From Parapristionchus giblindavisi (Eukaryota; Nematoda; Chromadorea; Rhabditida; Diplogasteridae): 64,000 bases of DNA. The notes beneath the pieces were generated by a model. The model was not told where the DNA came from. It was given only the letters and a program-made list of their open reading frames with translations, and did no database searches. Of the stretch, positions 11,921-24,050 are shown one piece after another. The translations under genes and the position numbers were made by a program. The stretch spans positions 806,001 to 870,000 of the forward strand of contig CALSFV010000217.1 of the NCBI GenBank assembly GCA_943737045.1, in the 5' to 3' direction. Position 1 is the stretch's first letter, and each line of letters begins with the position of its first letter.

Positions 11921-12107
11921 ATCAATTATTGATCGATCGATCCCGCTTCCTTTACAATGATATGAAGGAAATGCGATAAAGTATTTAGTTGATAATGAAC
12001 ACAACGAGACACCGCAATTGTTCTAATCATTCAATCATTTTCAGAATCAAAATCAGAATCATTTTTTTTGAGCAAAATGTAAATTCCATTCAATTCCAAT
12101 GTCTACA

Positions 12108-12456
12108 TTAAAGGTGGAGTCCGAGCAATATTTTCGTGAACAAACTGTGAAGACAGAAAAATAGCAAAACTTATTCTACATACCATACATAAATTATTTT
12201 ATGATAATTCAGCTTATTGATCGAAAGAATCATGAATGAATCCATGCTTGATGTACAGGCAAAGGCGCGAAATTTTGAAAATGAGAAAGTTCAGCAATAG
12301 GTTTCGAACATGCGACGTTACGCTTACTAGTGAGCACTTTTACCACTGCGCTACGGGATTGATGAATGGTCGTGCTAATTTCTTGCATATCACTTACCCC
12401 TTGCATAATAGATATGTTATATATTTGCATAGACATTCGAGGGCCTCCATCTTTAA
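12108..12456. mobile_element. tRNA-bearing MITE family 1, complete copy
   Basis: Inverted ends TTAAAGGTGGAGTCC and (right, reversed) TTAAAGATGGAGGCC bound 349 bp. Positions 12291-12361 (minus) contain a tRNA-like unit: box A TAGCGCAGTGGTA and a degraded box B TGTTCGAAACC. No protein is encoded. Confidence 0.8.
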
Positions 12457-13819
12457 AGGAATAGGCATTTTATCTGAATATAAGTATTGTTCTCCATAGT
12501 GATACTAGAGCAGAGCATGTAGAGCAAAAGCATGATTTAAAGATTAAGAATATTAAACGATAAATTGATACCCATATACCATAGAAGGGCAATCTCCATC
12601 ATATTGCAAGAATCTTTCACTAAAGGTCCCGACCATGGCAGAACTAAATCAATCCGATCTTAATTTCGAATTCCTCAAGAAATTCAGGAGTGAATTGGAT
12701 AGATACCGGACCCCGTAGAGAAGAGTAATAGACATTGAAGTTAGCAATAATATATATAGTTATCGACATGCTCAGCATGAAACAATACAGGTTTAAAAAG
12801 CAGAAACAATGGATAGCTGAATACTCTCGACATAGCTAGATGATTGAAAGAGGGTAATATTGGGCAAGATACTTGAGGAAAGAAAGGATAGAATGGGGTG
12901 AAAAAAGGGGGGGGGGATCTCTCATTGATGGGACCATCCCTCGCACGTGTCATTAGTCCGAATGAGTTCGTTTGATATGTGCAACGTTATTCGAACAAAG
13001 GGAGTGTCTGAAAGGTAACAACGGTCTTCTCATTATGGATTATGGATTTGTTAGGGGAAAAAGTGGAGGAGATATTAAGATGAGACTATTTGTTGTTTGG
13101 CATGTTTCTGAAACTATGCCGATCTCTTTTATATATCAAATAGCGCGGGGCGAAAATCAGCCGGGTTAGGTGAGAGGCAGCGGAGAGACAATCGAGAGTT
13201 GGGCGAGATCTAGCCGTTGAGCGACTTCCGTTCCTTACGTTCCTTACGTTCCTTCGATTAGCAGGTCCGATGAGCAACTTCTGTAAAATGTGTTGGTCAA
13301 AATTATCATTCGCAGCTCCTTTGGCATAAAAATTAGTGGAGATGATCTATAAATCGTCAAAACCATATGGAACTACATTTTTTTCATATGAAACATTCGT
13401 TCTCTCAGCGGTTTGATCGGTTGGACTATTCTCTCTCCAATGTCCAATGAAAATATATTCCATCAAGAGAAAAGTACCAACAGTTGAGTTAAGCCAGGAG
13501 CGAGGAAGTCAGGAGCGTTATTTCCGTCTTGTCAAGCAAGACAATTGGACCATTATTAGACCATGTTGACCACCGGTCGTTCAAATGCACGTTTGCGGAT
13601 CTCTATTGCACATCCTTCATGTTATCATGGGATATGATTATGGTGTGCGAATTTTCATACTGTTGTCCCACTATATCATAGGTGTAAAATGTTCTGTTCG
13701 TGTCATTGATACATTGCTATTACACATACAATTTAGTTTAAATCGTTCTCGATTTATTTTTTTTAAATTTGTAACTTAGTTAGTAGCTTAGCTAGGTACT
13801 AACTAAGTTACTTATGGGA
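12457..13819. other. Intergenic region between PDZ gene and gene A
   Basis: No gene found. AT-rich, with a G run at 12908-12917, the repeat 13115-13215 and a TTAGTTAGTAGCTTAGCTAG palindromic stretch at about 13778-13802. The two genes converge here. Confidence 0.5.
13115..13215. repeat. Inverted copy of the 4748-4856 repeat
   Basis: Contains CCGATCTCTTTTATATATCA and CAGCGGAGAGACAATCGAGA, the reverse of the repeat in P450 intron 7. Followed by TTCCTTACG repeated at about 13227-13254. Confidence 0.6.
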
Positions 13820-16800
13820 TTAGGGCTTCCCATTTGATGGAGTTGTAGAGGGAGCTGCTGGAGCGGAACCTGCCGGAGCTGGAGCTGGAGCGGAACCTGC
13901 CGGAGCGGGGGCGGAAGCTGCTGGAGCGGGAGCTGCTGGAGCGGGAGCGGAACCTGCCGGAGCTGGAGCGGAAGCTGCTGGAGCGGGAGCTGGAGCGGAA
14001 CCTGCCGGAGCTGGAGCGGAAGCTCCTGGTGCGGGAGCGGGATCGAAAGTTGCTGGAGCGGGAGCTGGAGCTGCCGGAGCGGGATCGGAAGGTGCCTGGA
14101 CGGGAGCCGCAACAGAAGCGGGAGCTGACGGAGCCGGTGCAGAATTGGAAGATGCCGGAGCAACAGAAGCAGCGGCAATAGCAGCGGCACGTGCCGCCAA
14201 GCGTTCTTGGGCGATTTCTGCGAAGGCTTGAGCTGCTGCGTCTGCGTCAGAAATTTTGAGCGCGGGCACCAGGCCTGCTGCGTTCTCCTTGCGAAATTGT
14301 ACAGCTTCTTCCTTGGGGAGGAGATTGATGACCTGCTGCAGCAATCCCGCCCTTTCCATCAGCTTCAGCCTCATGTTGTTGTGGTTAGTGGAGCGAACGT
14401 TCATCTGAATGATTATTCATCAATTGATAATAATTTTGATTATTGATTAATTCAGATTCATTTTGATTATCATTTAGTGTCAACAAAGTAATACCTGTGC
14501 TAGAGGAACATTGGCGAGAAACTCAGGAGTGTGACGATCGTTGTTGACGAGGTTCTCCTAAAGTTCAAAGATCAGAGATCAAAGATCAAAAATCAAAGAT
14601 CAAACTACAATTGGATACCTGAATGAACATGAGCTCCTGGCAGGTGATGGTGTTTCTCGTCAACAGGTCAAAGACCTGCTTGTAGTCGGCGTCTTGCTCC
14701 TTCTTTCTTCCTGTTGGATCTGTCGGATCTTTCGGATCGACCTTCGCCAGGAACATGCCATCGAAATCCTGCAAAGACAAAAATATGGAAATATAATAAT
14801 AATAAATAATAATAAATAATAATAACATCAATTACTAACAAAGAACATTCTTATTCCGTCATAGCGAGTGTAGTCCAATTCCATCATCGTGGTGTAAGCA
14901 GCGACCACGTCTCGAGAAGTGTAGCGGGGCTAGAAATTTCCAAGGTCAAGATCTTGCTGGAGCTGAGAGCTAGAGCTAGAGCAAGTTAGAGCTAGAGCTA
15001 GGTAGCGAAAGATCAAAGATCACAAGATACCCGGTGGAGCATTTGGTGCGTGAGCGCGGAAACTTCCTCCATGTCTCCATAGTAGACGTAAGCCTTGATA
15101 ACGTGCTGGGTACGCGTACCGAAGATATCCACCACTTCTTCATTCTGATAATTTTACGATTATAAAACACATTTTTCTGATAATTATAAGGTTAATTATT
15201 ATTATAAGATTATAAGATTATAAGATTATTTATTATTATATTACCTCGATGCGTTTCTGGGGAATTAGTTCTCGCACTTCATCATTCTGAATCAATTATT
15301 GATTGATTATCGATTGATTATAGATTGATAATCGACTGATCTAGCAAACCTTGCTCAGGTTCTTGGCAGCATTGCCCCAGACGACAATACGGAGACAGGT
15401 TTTTAGCTCCGGCTTGAGCGTCTTTCCATCCTTGCCAGGGACGTAGTGATCGTTGTACAGCTGCTCTAGTTTCTGGAATGCACGAGGATATAGTTTGGTG
15501 CCCACGAATCCCGGAACGTAATACACACACCTTGAGCGCGTCTGCGTCTCCTATATAGAAGAGAAGATGAGCGCCGATGTAGCGTAGGAAGGTGTGCTCG
15601 AATGCTGCAAAATACAAATGCAAGCTGTAAAAGATGGAGTATAGACAGCAAGAATAGAGATATTACACGATCAGTTTAATTTGCAAATAAACCTACGCTC
15701 GTTCGGTTTTTCATCCCATCCATATTTCTTTATGAGATTGTCTGCACCAGTCTTGATTATTTTATCCATGATTTTTATGCTGATGTTCTGTAACAAGAAG
15801 GAATATAACAACCGTCGTCGTCGTCGTCGTCAAGACTAGACACGGGAAGAGCCAAACGAACCTCCCAGAAAGCAATCAAGTAGTGCATATTCTTGACGCC
15901 CTCAAGCATAGCTATCCAAACTCGATGATCCACCTCATGGACGAATGCGGCTTGGAGAAATCGAAACAACTCGACAACTTTCGCCTTAAAGATCGAAGAT
16001 CAAAGATCAAATTTTTATCGCTTACGTCGAGGATTATACGCTTGACAACTACCAGTCTCTCATATATTGAGTAATACTGGTACTTCTGCGAGAAGACTTC
16101 GAGTAGCCAATCATCGAACGTTGAAGTATCGTCAATCTTAAATGGTCTTTGTCAGTCACAGTCTTTGTCAGTCAACGCTCACATCGGCTATTAAATCAGT
16201 CGGTCCGCCGGGTGGACGCTTCCGCAGCTCCATTTCCTCCTTCGTCAACACAACCTGTATTTAAAAAAAATAATTTTAAAAATAATTTTAAAAACAAAAT
16301 GTAAAATTAACAGAAAAATGCACAAACTTTCTTCTTGCCGTACTTCCTCTTGGCGCGTATGCAACAATAGACCATTACCGCGGTCAGTACGATGAGGAAG
16401 AGAAGACAACCGGCGAGAATGATGTAAAATCCATGTTCGTCAAAGAAGCCGCCAGCCGACTTGGCTTCTTCGGTAGCAGAGATCACTGAAATGGTAAGAC
16501 TATCGATTATCGATCCAGTTTCTTGGTGACTAGATTGGTGTGACACACCAGTGTACGTACCAACAGCGGTTGTGATGCAGTTTATGACGGAGGTCTTATC
16601 CACTACAACTTTATTGTCAGCCATCCATTTGCCGTTCTTCTGATCACAATTGATGTACTTGACCTCGGTATACTTTGACTGATTGGCAGGGAGTCGATGT
16701 CTGCAAAGACCAGAGATCAAAGATCAGAGATCAAAGATCAAAGATCAATATGATAAATACCTGAGCACTTGACCCGCCTTCGGACACGTGATATTGTTCG

Positions 16801-18934
16801 ATACAGTTGGCGCAATGCAGGCATCGCCGGCATCACACTTTGATTGAAGAGGAATCGAGGTGGAACAATCAACTGAAAGATCAAAGATCATGTTAATATC
16901 TTCATGACTAACTAGCTAACCAGCTAATTTAGTAATTGTTGTCGCATTTTTTGATGTATGATAAATTAAATTAAATTAAGACAAACTGACTCAAGTTAGA
17001 GCAGGCTCCATTGGTCATAATCTTATCGCCAGGCATTGTCCACGAGTAGACTCCATTGTGCTTTTTGCATTCGGGCTGACCATGCACAGGAATGTTGTCG
17101 TTGATCATCCAGTTATCGTCAGGACACTGAAAATAGAAATATTAAATTGTAATACAGGAATACAATATACATATCTTTCACAAAAATTGTTTACCGTGGG
17201 CTTGTTGTCGGCACACGAATCGTTAGTGGTTGCGAAATCCGTGCAGCTATCACAGGTTAGTAGGCGAAGGTCGGCACAGCAAACTACAAAGATCAAGGAT
17301 CAAAGATCAGAGACGATACATAGTCATTTAGTATCATACCCTACGAGGTCAGATAAATTTATTATTATGAAGATCAACGAACTTGGAGAACCGCAGAACG
17401 CCTTGACAGTCTTTTCATCTTCCAGTACATTTGAAGTTCCGCAGGACGGATCCTCACAATACTTGTACTTGTTTTCCTCGCAACGAAAATTCCAGATCTC
17501 AGCAGCAGTCAGATCATCCTTTTCCAGACTAAATAAGATATATTATATTGCGTTATCAACCATATTCACTCACTAGAGACTCGTATTGGCGATTTCAGTG
17601 CAAGTGATATTTTGTACAGTATTGTCAGGAATCTAAAATATTCTTGAGAATGCTTTTTGAGATGATATGAAATTACCTGATGAAAAGTGAAATCAGAGGA
17701 ATGAGTCTCCTTGAGTGGTGCTTGAATCAGATCTGGATTGCACGTTACTGAATATGCATACACATTCAGCACATTTCGTATTAGTATTTATTATCAAACC
17801 TTTGCTAGTGACTCTTTGCCACATGTTGTGTTCTTTCTCATCATGAGTGATCACCTCGGATGACCCATTGGAAAACAACTTGAGCGTTGGAAAACCATTA
17901 AGACCTTGATAATAAAATACACCCGTGTTTTGTAGCTGAAATATGGAATGTTATTCAAATGATCGAATTTTCCATAAATAAACCTCCATAGTTCCTGCAA
18001 TTGACACGCCCAACTTGCAGCTGATGAAATCTTCCGTTATAATGGGAGTGCCAATGAACACTGAAATGTGGTGCAATTTGCCGGTTCTACTCATTGTATC
18101 CGCATACGACTCATACAGATAAGGCAGCATCATTACCAATCAGCGGTAACATACCAGCGGTCACTAGATCCGGTCTATGGATGGCCTTCGTGATATTTCC
18201 ATCTAATTTACATCCAGCAATATCAGCATTTTGCGTCATCAGAAGTCCTTCCGAGACATCCATATTAGACATATTCGCTTGAAGAGTGAAGACATACTTC
18301 CTCGATGAATACGGTCTAAATACGATTATTATTCTTCAATAATATTATGTTAATTATACATGATGATGACTATACAATGATATCCTATTATGTGCTAAAA
18401 AAATAGGGAGAGCAATATTTGAAATAAATTTAAAATGGAAGAGCAGGAAGAGCGAGATAAGAAAATATATACTTGATTTGCACGCCAACGTCGCAATCGA
18501 ACCCAACATCATAATCAAGTAACTCGACAAGCAGATCCTTTTTGCGGTTAGGATTAGTACAGCTTTGACGGACATAACACTTCTTCAAATAAATCTTTAA
18601 GTTTACGCTGTACATTATTATCCTACCGTATCACCCTCCCTGCCGCATCTGCTCCAATCCAAAGTATTACTCGATCCAGTTACGATTGACACTATCCCAA
18701 GATGTTGAATGAGAAGAACCAGAGAAAGCATTGATTTCATACGAATCTGTAAAATAAACATTTGATGTCTTAAAGTCTTAAGGTTTTGAAGTCTAAAGGT
18801 CTTAAGATCTTAAGCTCTTAAGGTCTTAACGTCTTTAAGACCCGAAGACCTTAACCTTAGGGCCTTAAGGCTTGAAGATCTTAAGGTCTTTAAGCCTTAA
18901 GGGCCTAAGGTCTTAAGGTCAAGAGACTCACCAT
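13820..18934 (-). CDS. Gene A: single-pass membrane protein with Cys-rich ectodomain and Ala/Pro-rich tail
   Basis: I do not recognise this family. The phase-consistent model has 26 exons and about 1055 residues. A one-codon first exon (18932-18934) splices to 18627-18746, which encodes a signal peptide (MKSMLSLVLLIQHLG). The ectodomain (about 25-470) is Cys-rich, e.g. CCADLRLLTCDSC and NGQ/NIT-type sites; exon 16991-17126 carries CPDDNWMIND and HGQPECKKHNGVYSW. Exon 16328-16485 has one membrane span (YIILAGCLLFLIVLTAVMVY) then basic RAKRKYGKKK, predicting type I topology. The cytoplasmic part (about 511-860) looks helical, with FLQAAFVHEVDHRVW, HTFLRYIGAHLLFYIGD and IFGTRTQHVIKAYVYYGD. The last exon 13820-14404 ends in SAPAPAG-like repeats. 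One intron (18595-18626) is only 32 nt, so that junction is the weakest. AATAAA (reverse) lies at 13753-13758. Several introns contain GATCTTT repeats. Its paralogue is at 36.2-46.1 kb. Confidence 0.82.
14562..14612 (-). repeat. Intronic GATCTTT heptamer repeat (gene A; example)
   Basis: Read on the gene strand, the intron 14558-14618 is almost all GATCTTT-like units running into the 3' splice site. The paralogous intron of pseudogene B (about 36480-36535) has the same. Other sites: 9752-9776 and 9919-9943 (PDZ), 15008-15024, 15985-16007, 16701-16745, 17287-17308, 22021-22052, 30121-30168, 35936-35953, 38568-38597, 55834-55878, 56074-56092. Confidence 0.8.
18765..18926. repeat. CTTAAGGT-type simple repeat, gene A intron 1
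   Basis: About 160 bp of imperfect AGGTCTTAAG/CTTAAGGTC units between the one-codon first exon and the signal-peptide exon. The units are locally self-complementary (CTTAAG). It may simply be a decaying satellite. Confidence 0.7.
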
Positions 18935-19482
18935 CGTCGACGATGGCTCCCTTGAAGAGAGCAGACAATATGAATGAATGAAAAACGCCCGCGAACTGCT
19001 TTTATGTGGAATGGTCCTCATTTGATTTCCATAATACGTAATTATAATTTATATTTCCATATTTGAGAGCAAATCATTCAATGACACGTTGTCTTCGAAT
19101 GGTCCAAATCGATTAGAACATTTAATCAACTCAATTAGAATATTTATAATTAGATTGGCATGTGAACTTTCTTAATTTAGCATGATTTTGGACACTGAAA
19201 ATCATTGAACCGGTCGATTTAAAAAAATTCTACAACCGAATATATTTGTGGATGTTGTAAGAAGTGCAAAACAAATTTTGCTGTTCTGTTCTGATGCAGT
19301 TTGGCCTCAATTTAGTTGTTCAAAAAAGCTTGCCATATCTATCCAGCTATATACAGTGTAGCCTAAAAGTCATGGGACACTTTCATTTTTTTATAACTTT
19401 TGATCCAGGAAAGCAATCAGGCTGATCTTTTGAACCAATGTGCAGAATTTATCAGGGAATAGTACCATGATGTGTTGGTGTA

Positions 19483-20760
19483 CAGGGTGCGCCATAATTT
19501 CCCGAACTCTTGTCACCATATGATTCTCCCCTTGGAAATGTGACTTGAGTGATATGGTTCATGGTAAAGCTTACCAAGAATATGGGCAGCAGTACTGTAC
19601 TAGCGAATCTCGTTGTGGTCTCTTTTAGCTCTAACACAGGCCTTGAGTCTCTTCTCATATGCGACTGCCAATTCCCGCGGGTCAATGTCATCGAGTTCGT
19701 CCCATGCCTTGAGAAGGAGAACCTTGAGGGAGTCGAGGGTCTGGTGCTTGGTAGAGGACATCTTGCCCTACCACACCTCCAAGCACTACAATCGAGGAGG
19801 CTGAGATCGGTGGAGTTCGGAAGCCATTTAATGTGATGGATTTAGCCGAGTTCGTGGGTGAAAAACCACGACTGGGTGAACTTTGTCATGAGATTGACGA
19901 CAGAATCTTTCCGAAAGGTATAGTGGTCCTGACCGAAGTGGGTATGGTATCAGAGTAAACGCGCGTCTTCGAGGATGTGCTTGGTATAATACGCCTTATT
20001 GATCTAGACGCATGGAGTGGCAAAAACGAGAGGGGACTTTCAAGTTGGGCATGCATCAGCTAAAACCTTGGCTTTTTGTGGATGACGGATATTACCCATA
20101 ACCCCAGCTCTCTTGTAGGATTGTTAAGGATCAGAGGCAATGATTCTGTTGTTCTCGATATTTAGGTTGTCTTAGAAGGTAAGATATTCTCTTCGCTGAA
20201 CATCGTGCTGAAGTGCGCGGACCTGGCACAACCCATATACTGTTGCGGGCACCGTTCTCAGCGGAGCATGATCTGTCGCTCATTCGGTTTTAACAGTTTT
20301 CGGTACTTGTAAGGGAGAAGAGTCAGCTGAGACTTGAGGAGACGACGAGCTGAAGTGTTCGAGATATGGAGTCTCCAGATGCTCAGCTTTCGGTTTCAAA
20401 GCACCAGCTTTCGAATGCGATTTCGGTTCGTGGCGGTGGAAACTGAGATCGGTTTACCTATGCACGCACGATCCTTGTCAGTACCAAGATCTTGGTACAT
20501 GATACCGGAATCGCATACATCCGACTCGTGAACGCCGAGCTGATGAACGATGTCACTTTGCTCTTGTACGCATGAGAATGATGGGTCGTTGTCGACATGA
20601 CTTCCTCATTACTAGAAGACTTGACTAACTGACTTGAAACCTTGAATAGGTAGTGGCCAATGATCACTCGTCATGATGCTACAATAGGGGTTGCGCATTT
20701 CCATTGGGGGCCTGTGAATCATAATGGTGAAATCAGTCCGGGTAATTATGGCGCACCCTG
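19483..20760 (-). mobile_element. Decayed mariner-family transposon
   Basis: Ends are inverted repeats beginning CAGGGTGCGCCATAATT, each flanked by TA (19481-19482 and 20761-20762), the Tc1/mariner target. The minus strand contains transposase remnants: WLPNSTDLSLLDCSAW (about 19780-19826), the mariner PNSPDLxxLDxxxW catalytic block, followed by a shifted stretch like SSTKHQTLDSLKVLLLKAWDELDD and YEKRLKACVRAKRDH. Upstream is an N-terminal remnant near 20.3-20.4 kb. Stops and shifts break every frame, so it is dead. It sits inside the left arm of the palindromic element 19354-23438. Confidence 0.85.
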
Positions 20761-21109
20761 TAATTAAATTAGTTCACGATTGCGTAGTGATGACGCTATC
20801 GAAATACACTTTTTTGAAAATTTCCATTTCTTTAGTGAAAGATCATGTTCTTCTGAAACTTTGTGAGAGTGGAGACCCCCACTAGGACTACACAGTCACA
20901 AAATCCGGAATGGCTCCGACTTCGATTTCAAGCTGTAGCAGGGTCGCAACTTTGACCCATAAAATTTATAACTCAGCTTCTAGATGTGATAACAACCCGT
21001 TCTAAGTGCTGAAATGACGCTAGTGTTGAGTAATGTTTATCAGCAGATTATGGTAGTCATAGCTCGTCATTTGCCCTCAGGGCAGAAAATAAATTTTATG
21101 GGGGAGGAC

Positions 21110-21841
21110 TAGGGTGGCGAGAACCAGTCACTAGTCACTAATTATTCTCTCTCTCCAACTAGTGCGTAATCTTTTCTACTCTCTCTGCTACTCTTCTGTC
21201 CCCTGTGGCAGCCGTGCGTTGGGGTCACGGTTGAGTAGCAAAATTACTCTTTTTCTACTCTTTTTGTTTTTTTCTCGGCTCTAAGTAATCAAAATGTGCA
21301 AATCTACATATTTTTGGAATCTACAAGTCAAGGGCTATTCAGCAAGCCTAAAATTGGATGTCAAAGAATATTAGAGACGCCGCTTGGTTGTTTATGACGA
21401 TTGTGGGCGGAGTCTATCACTATGCAAGAGGTTAAATGACGACAAGGAAGAGTTTTAATTGTGGTTCAAATGACTTTAATAACATGATAATCATAAATGA
21501 TATTATAATAGTCTTCCTATCCGTCTTATCGGAAGTGCTGGAATGCATAACATGAGAATTCGACGAAATTTAAAAGTTATCTTTGACAGTCAATTTTAGG
21601 CTTGTTGAACAGCCCTTTGCTTGTAGATTCCAAAAATATTCAGATTTGCAAATTTCGATTACTTATAGCCGAGAAAACCAAAAAGGAGTAGAAAAAGAGT
21701 AGCTAAAATTACTCACTAATGTTTTGATGACCTCATCACTACTAACCGTCACGCGAGAGGTCGTAAATGTGCCTTTCTCGGTTGAGTAGAGAGAGACTGT
21801 CACTAGGACTAAGTGACTAGTGACTGATTCTCGCCGCCCAA
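21110..21841. mobile_element. hAT-like palindromic MITE with 8-bp target duplication
   Basis: Inverted ends TAGGGTGGCGAGAACCAGTC and TTGGGCGGCGAGAATCAGTC (right, reversed), then CACTAGTCACT in both. Flanks repeat GGGAGGAC (21102-21109, 21842-21849); the other arm of the host palindrome near 22330 shows one uninterrupted copy, confirming the duplication. The 732-bp body is inverted about its middle (AAGGGCTATTCAGCAAGCCT against its reverse at about 21.6 kb). Confidence 0.8.
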
Positions 21842-22502
21842 GGGAGGACCGATTTTGAGACCCTACCGTTCAGAGTGCGGGTCTTCTAAAATTATGGTTC
21901 CTGCGCAAGCCGCTTTGCACTATATCACATATTAATTTCCCTTATTTTGGTTTAGTTCCGATTCCTTTCAGACCCGCAGCAAACGTTACTGACAATGAGG
22001 TCTACTCGGCTGTAGCGAGTAAAGATCAAAATACAAAGATCAAAGATCAAAGTTTAGCAATAGTGTAAAAACTTTTGTGAACATCTCTAACATGCATTGG
22101 TACTTTGAAACTAAGAGATTTCGTCAATAAAGGCCCAGGGGCGAGAGCAGTAAGAGAGAAAGCGCAAGAGCGCGCACCGAGTAATCCTCAGCAAAACGTA
22201 TGCTGCGGGTCTGAAAGGAATCGGAACTAAACCAAAATACGGGAGATAAATATATGATACATAGCAAAGCTGCTTGCGCAGGAACCATAATTTTAGAAGA
22301 CCTGCTTTCTGAACGGTAGGATCTCAAAATCGGTCCTCCCAGCAAAAAATATTTTATGCCCTGAGGGCAAATGACGAGCTATGACTACCATAATCTGGGG
22401 ATAAACATTACTCGCCACTACCATCACTTCAGCACTTAGAACAGGTTGTTAGCACATCTAGAAGCTGACAAGGAGACTCTCTCAACTTAATTTGGCGATG
22501 AG

Positions 22503-23064
22503 GTATGTGTTATAGTTCATGTGAAAGCCGTTTTTTCTGTAGATTAAGAATATGTGCTTTAAAAATGCAAAAGAGGTCTGAGCATGGACTTAAAGCCTGT
22601 CAAATTTTTAGCAATTGCCACCTCGCAATGATGCGCGCACTGGCGGGTTAGTTCTACGCGTTATTTTTGCGAGCTAGTATTGGCCCAGAGGTAAAGATGA
22701 GTTATTACAATATATCTGAAGAACTTGAGTTAGGCTAGACCCATGAAAGATGTTAAACAACAGCGTGAAACTACCACAAAAGAATGAAGAAGGTTCCCTA
22801 CAGCCGGTTCAAGTGCATTCTCGTCGACGCTTGCAACTCACTATTGGAAGGAAAAACTGTGGAAACGGAAAACACTAGCTAGCTCTACCACCACTAGCTC
22901 GTAGAAACAACAGAGACCTAGCCTACCAGTGCGCGCATCATTGCGAGGTGACAATTGCTACTAAATTTGACATGCTTTAGTCCGTGCACACACCTCTTTT
23001 GCATTTTTAAAGCACATATTCTTAATCTACAGAAAAAGGGCTTTCAAATGAACTATAACACATA
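22503..23064. mobile_element. Palindromic element nested in the 19.3-23.4 kb element
   Basis: Left arm from ATGTGTTATAGTTCATGTGA and right arm ending in its inverse at 23064 are inverted for about 180 bp, including GCACATATTCTTAATCTACA and a block TGCGCGCACTGGC. The same arm sequence recurs diverged near 28.39-28.51 kb. No coding capacity. Confidence 0.7.
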
Positions 23065-23506
23065 TCTCATCGCCAAATTAAGTTGAGAGAGTCTCCTTGT
23101 GAGTTATAAATTTTTGGGTTCAAAGTTGCGACCCTGCTACAGCTTGAAATCGAAATCGGAGCCATTCCGGATTTTGTGACTGTGTAGTTCTAGTGGGGTC
23201 TCCACTATCACAAAGTTTCAGAAGAACATGATCTTTCACTAAAGAAATGGAAATTTTCAATAAAGCTTATTTCGATAGCGTCATCATTACACATCAGTGA
23301 ACAAATATACCAGCACATCATGGCAATGTTGCCTGATAAATTCTGTACATAGACTCAAAATATCAGCTTCATTGCTTTTCTGGATCAAAAGTTATAAAAA
23401 AAAATGAAAAAGTGTCCCATGACTTTTAGGCTACACTGTAAGTATCACCATCTTCATACACAAAACCCATGTTGCGCTCTCTGTCAATCGAATACCTAGC
23501 ACACTG

Positions 23507-23633
23507 TTTGACAGGCACACCCCCAAGCTAATGTGAAACACTCAGCTCTGGCAACGCTCGTCAACAAAGAAAGCATGATAGCATTGTCAGAGCGAAGAGT
23601 TCCAAATTAGCTCAGGGTATGCCTTTAAAAAAA
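23507..23633. mobile_element. CTCTCG hairpin MITE, diverged copy
   Basis: CAGGCACACCCCCAAGCTAA at left, AATTAGCTCAGGGTATGCCT at right, core with GGCAACGCTCG and its mismatched inverse. Confidence 0.65.
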
Positions 23634-24050
23634 TTCTCTCTGACATGAGGTGTAATAGCTATGAATGACGCGATCTCGTAGCTGCAGTGGAAGCACCCAT
23701 GGAACTATATTCATATCCCGAAGGCATGCCTTATTTTATCAGGTCATTCGATTGAAAATGGGTGATATTGGGGCAATCGGAAAGGTGCTGTAATTATCCT
23801 ATAATGCGGTGTGCTGTAGCTTACTGTATCTAACAAAGTTTACTGTACCGCCATTATGGAAACATGTTGTTGTGAATGGACCGATCAATTTATATCTTGA
23901 GCCAAGAAATGAAGTTCACAGTTAAATCATGTCATTAGCTTATTATATGCATACGTGTAAGAGCGCGTTTGTATAAATGAGCGAGAAGTAGACAAAGAAA
24001 GCGAGAGAGCATTGCCAGAGCGGAGAGTTTCAAATTAGCTTCGGGTGTGC

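Larger units (their letters stand above)
19354..23438. mobile_element. Palindromic Tc1/mariner-like non-autonomous element with nested insertions
   Basis: Left end CAGTGTAGCCTAAAAGTCAT and right end are inverted copies, both flanked by TA. Homology between arms continues inward: 20.76-21.1 kb pairs with 23.1-23.33 kb (AAGCTGTAGCAGGGTCGCAA), and 21.85-22.02 pairs with 22.18-22.34. The complete element is a giant hairpin without coding capacity, interrupted by the mariner (19483-20760), the hAT-like MITE (21110-21841) and a third palindrome (22503-23064). The same family occurs at about 41690-44125. Confidence 0.8.

Noticed and set aside
13792..14190. Leu/Pro-rich 132-codon frame on the same strand as the gene A tail
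   Set aside because: Shifted frame of the SAPAPAG repeat; the gene A frame continues from well-supported upstream exons.
9565..18934. Operon of PDZ gene with neighbours
   Set aside because: The P450 and PDZ gene are in line but about 400 bp apart without a clear SL2-type signal, and gene A is on the other strand.
19549..19836. Plus-strand open frame of 95 codons
   Set aside because: Antisense shadow of the decayed mariner transposase.
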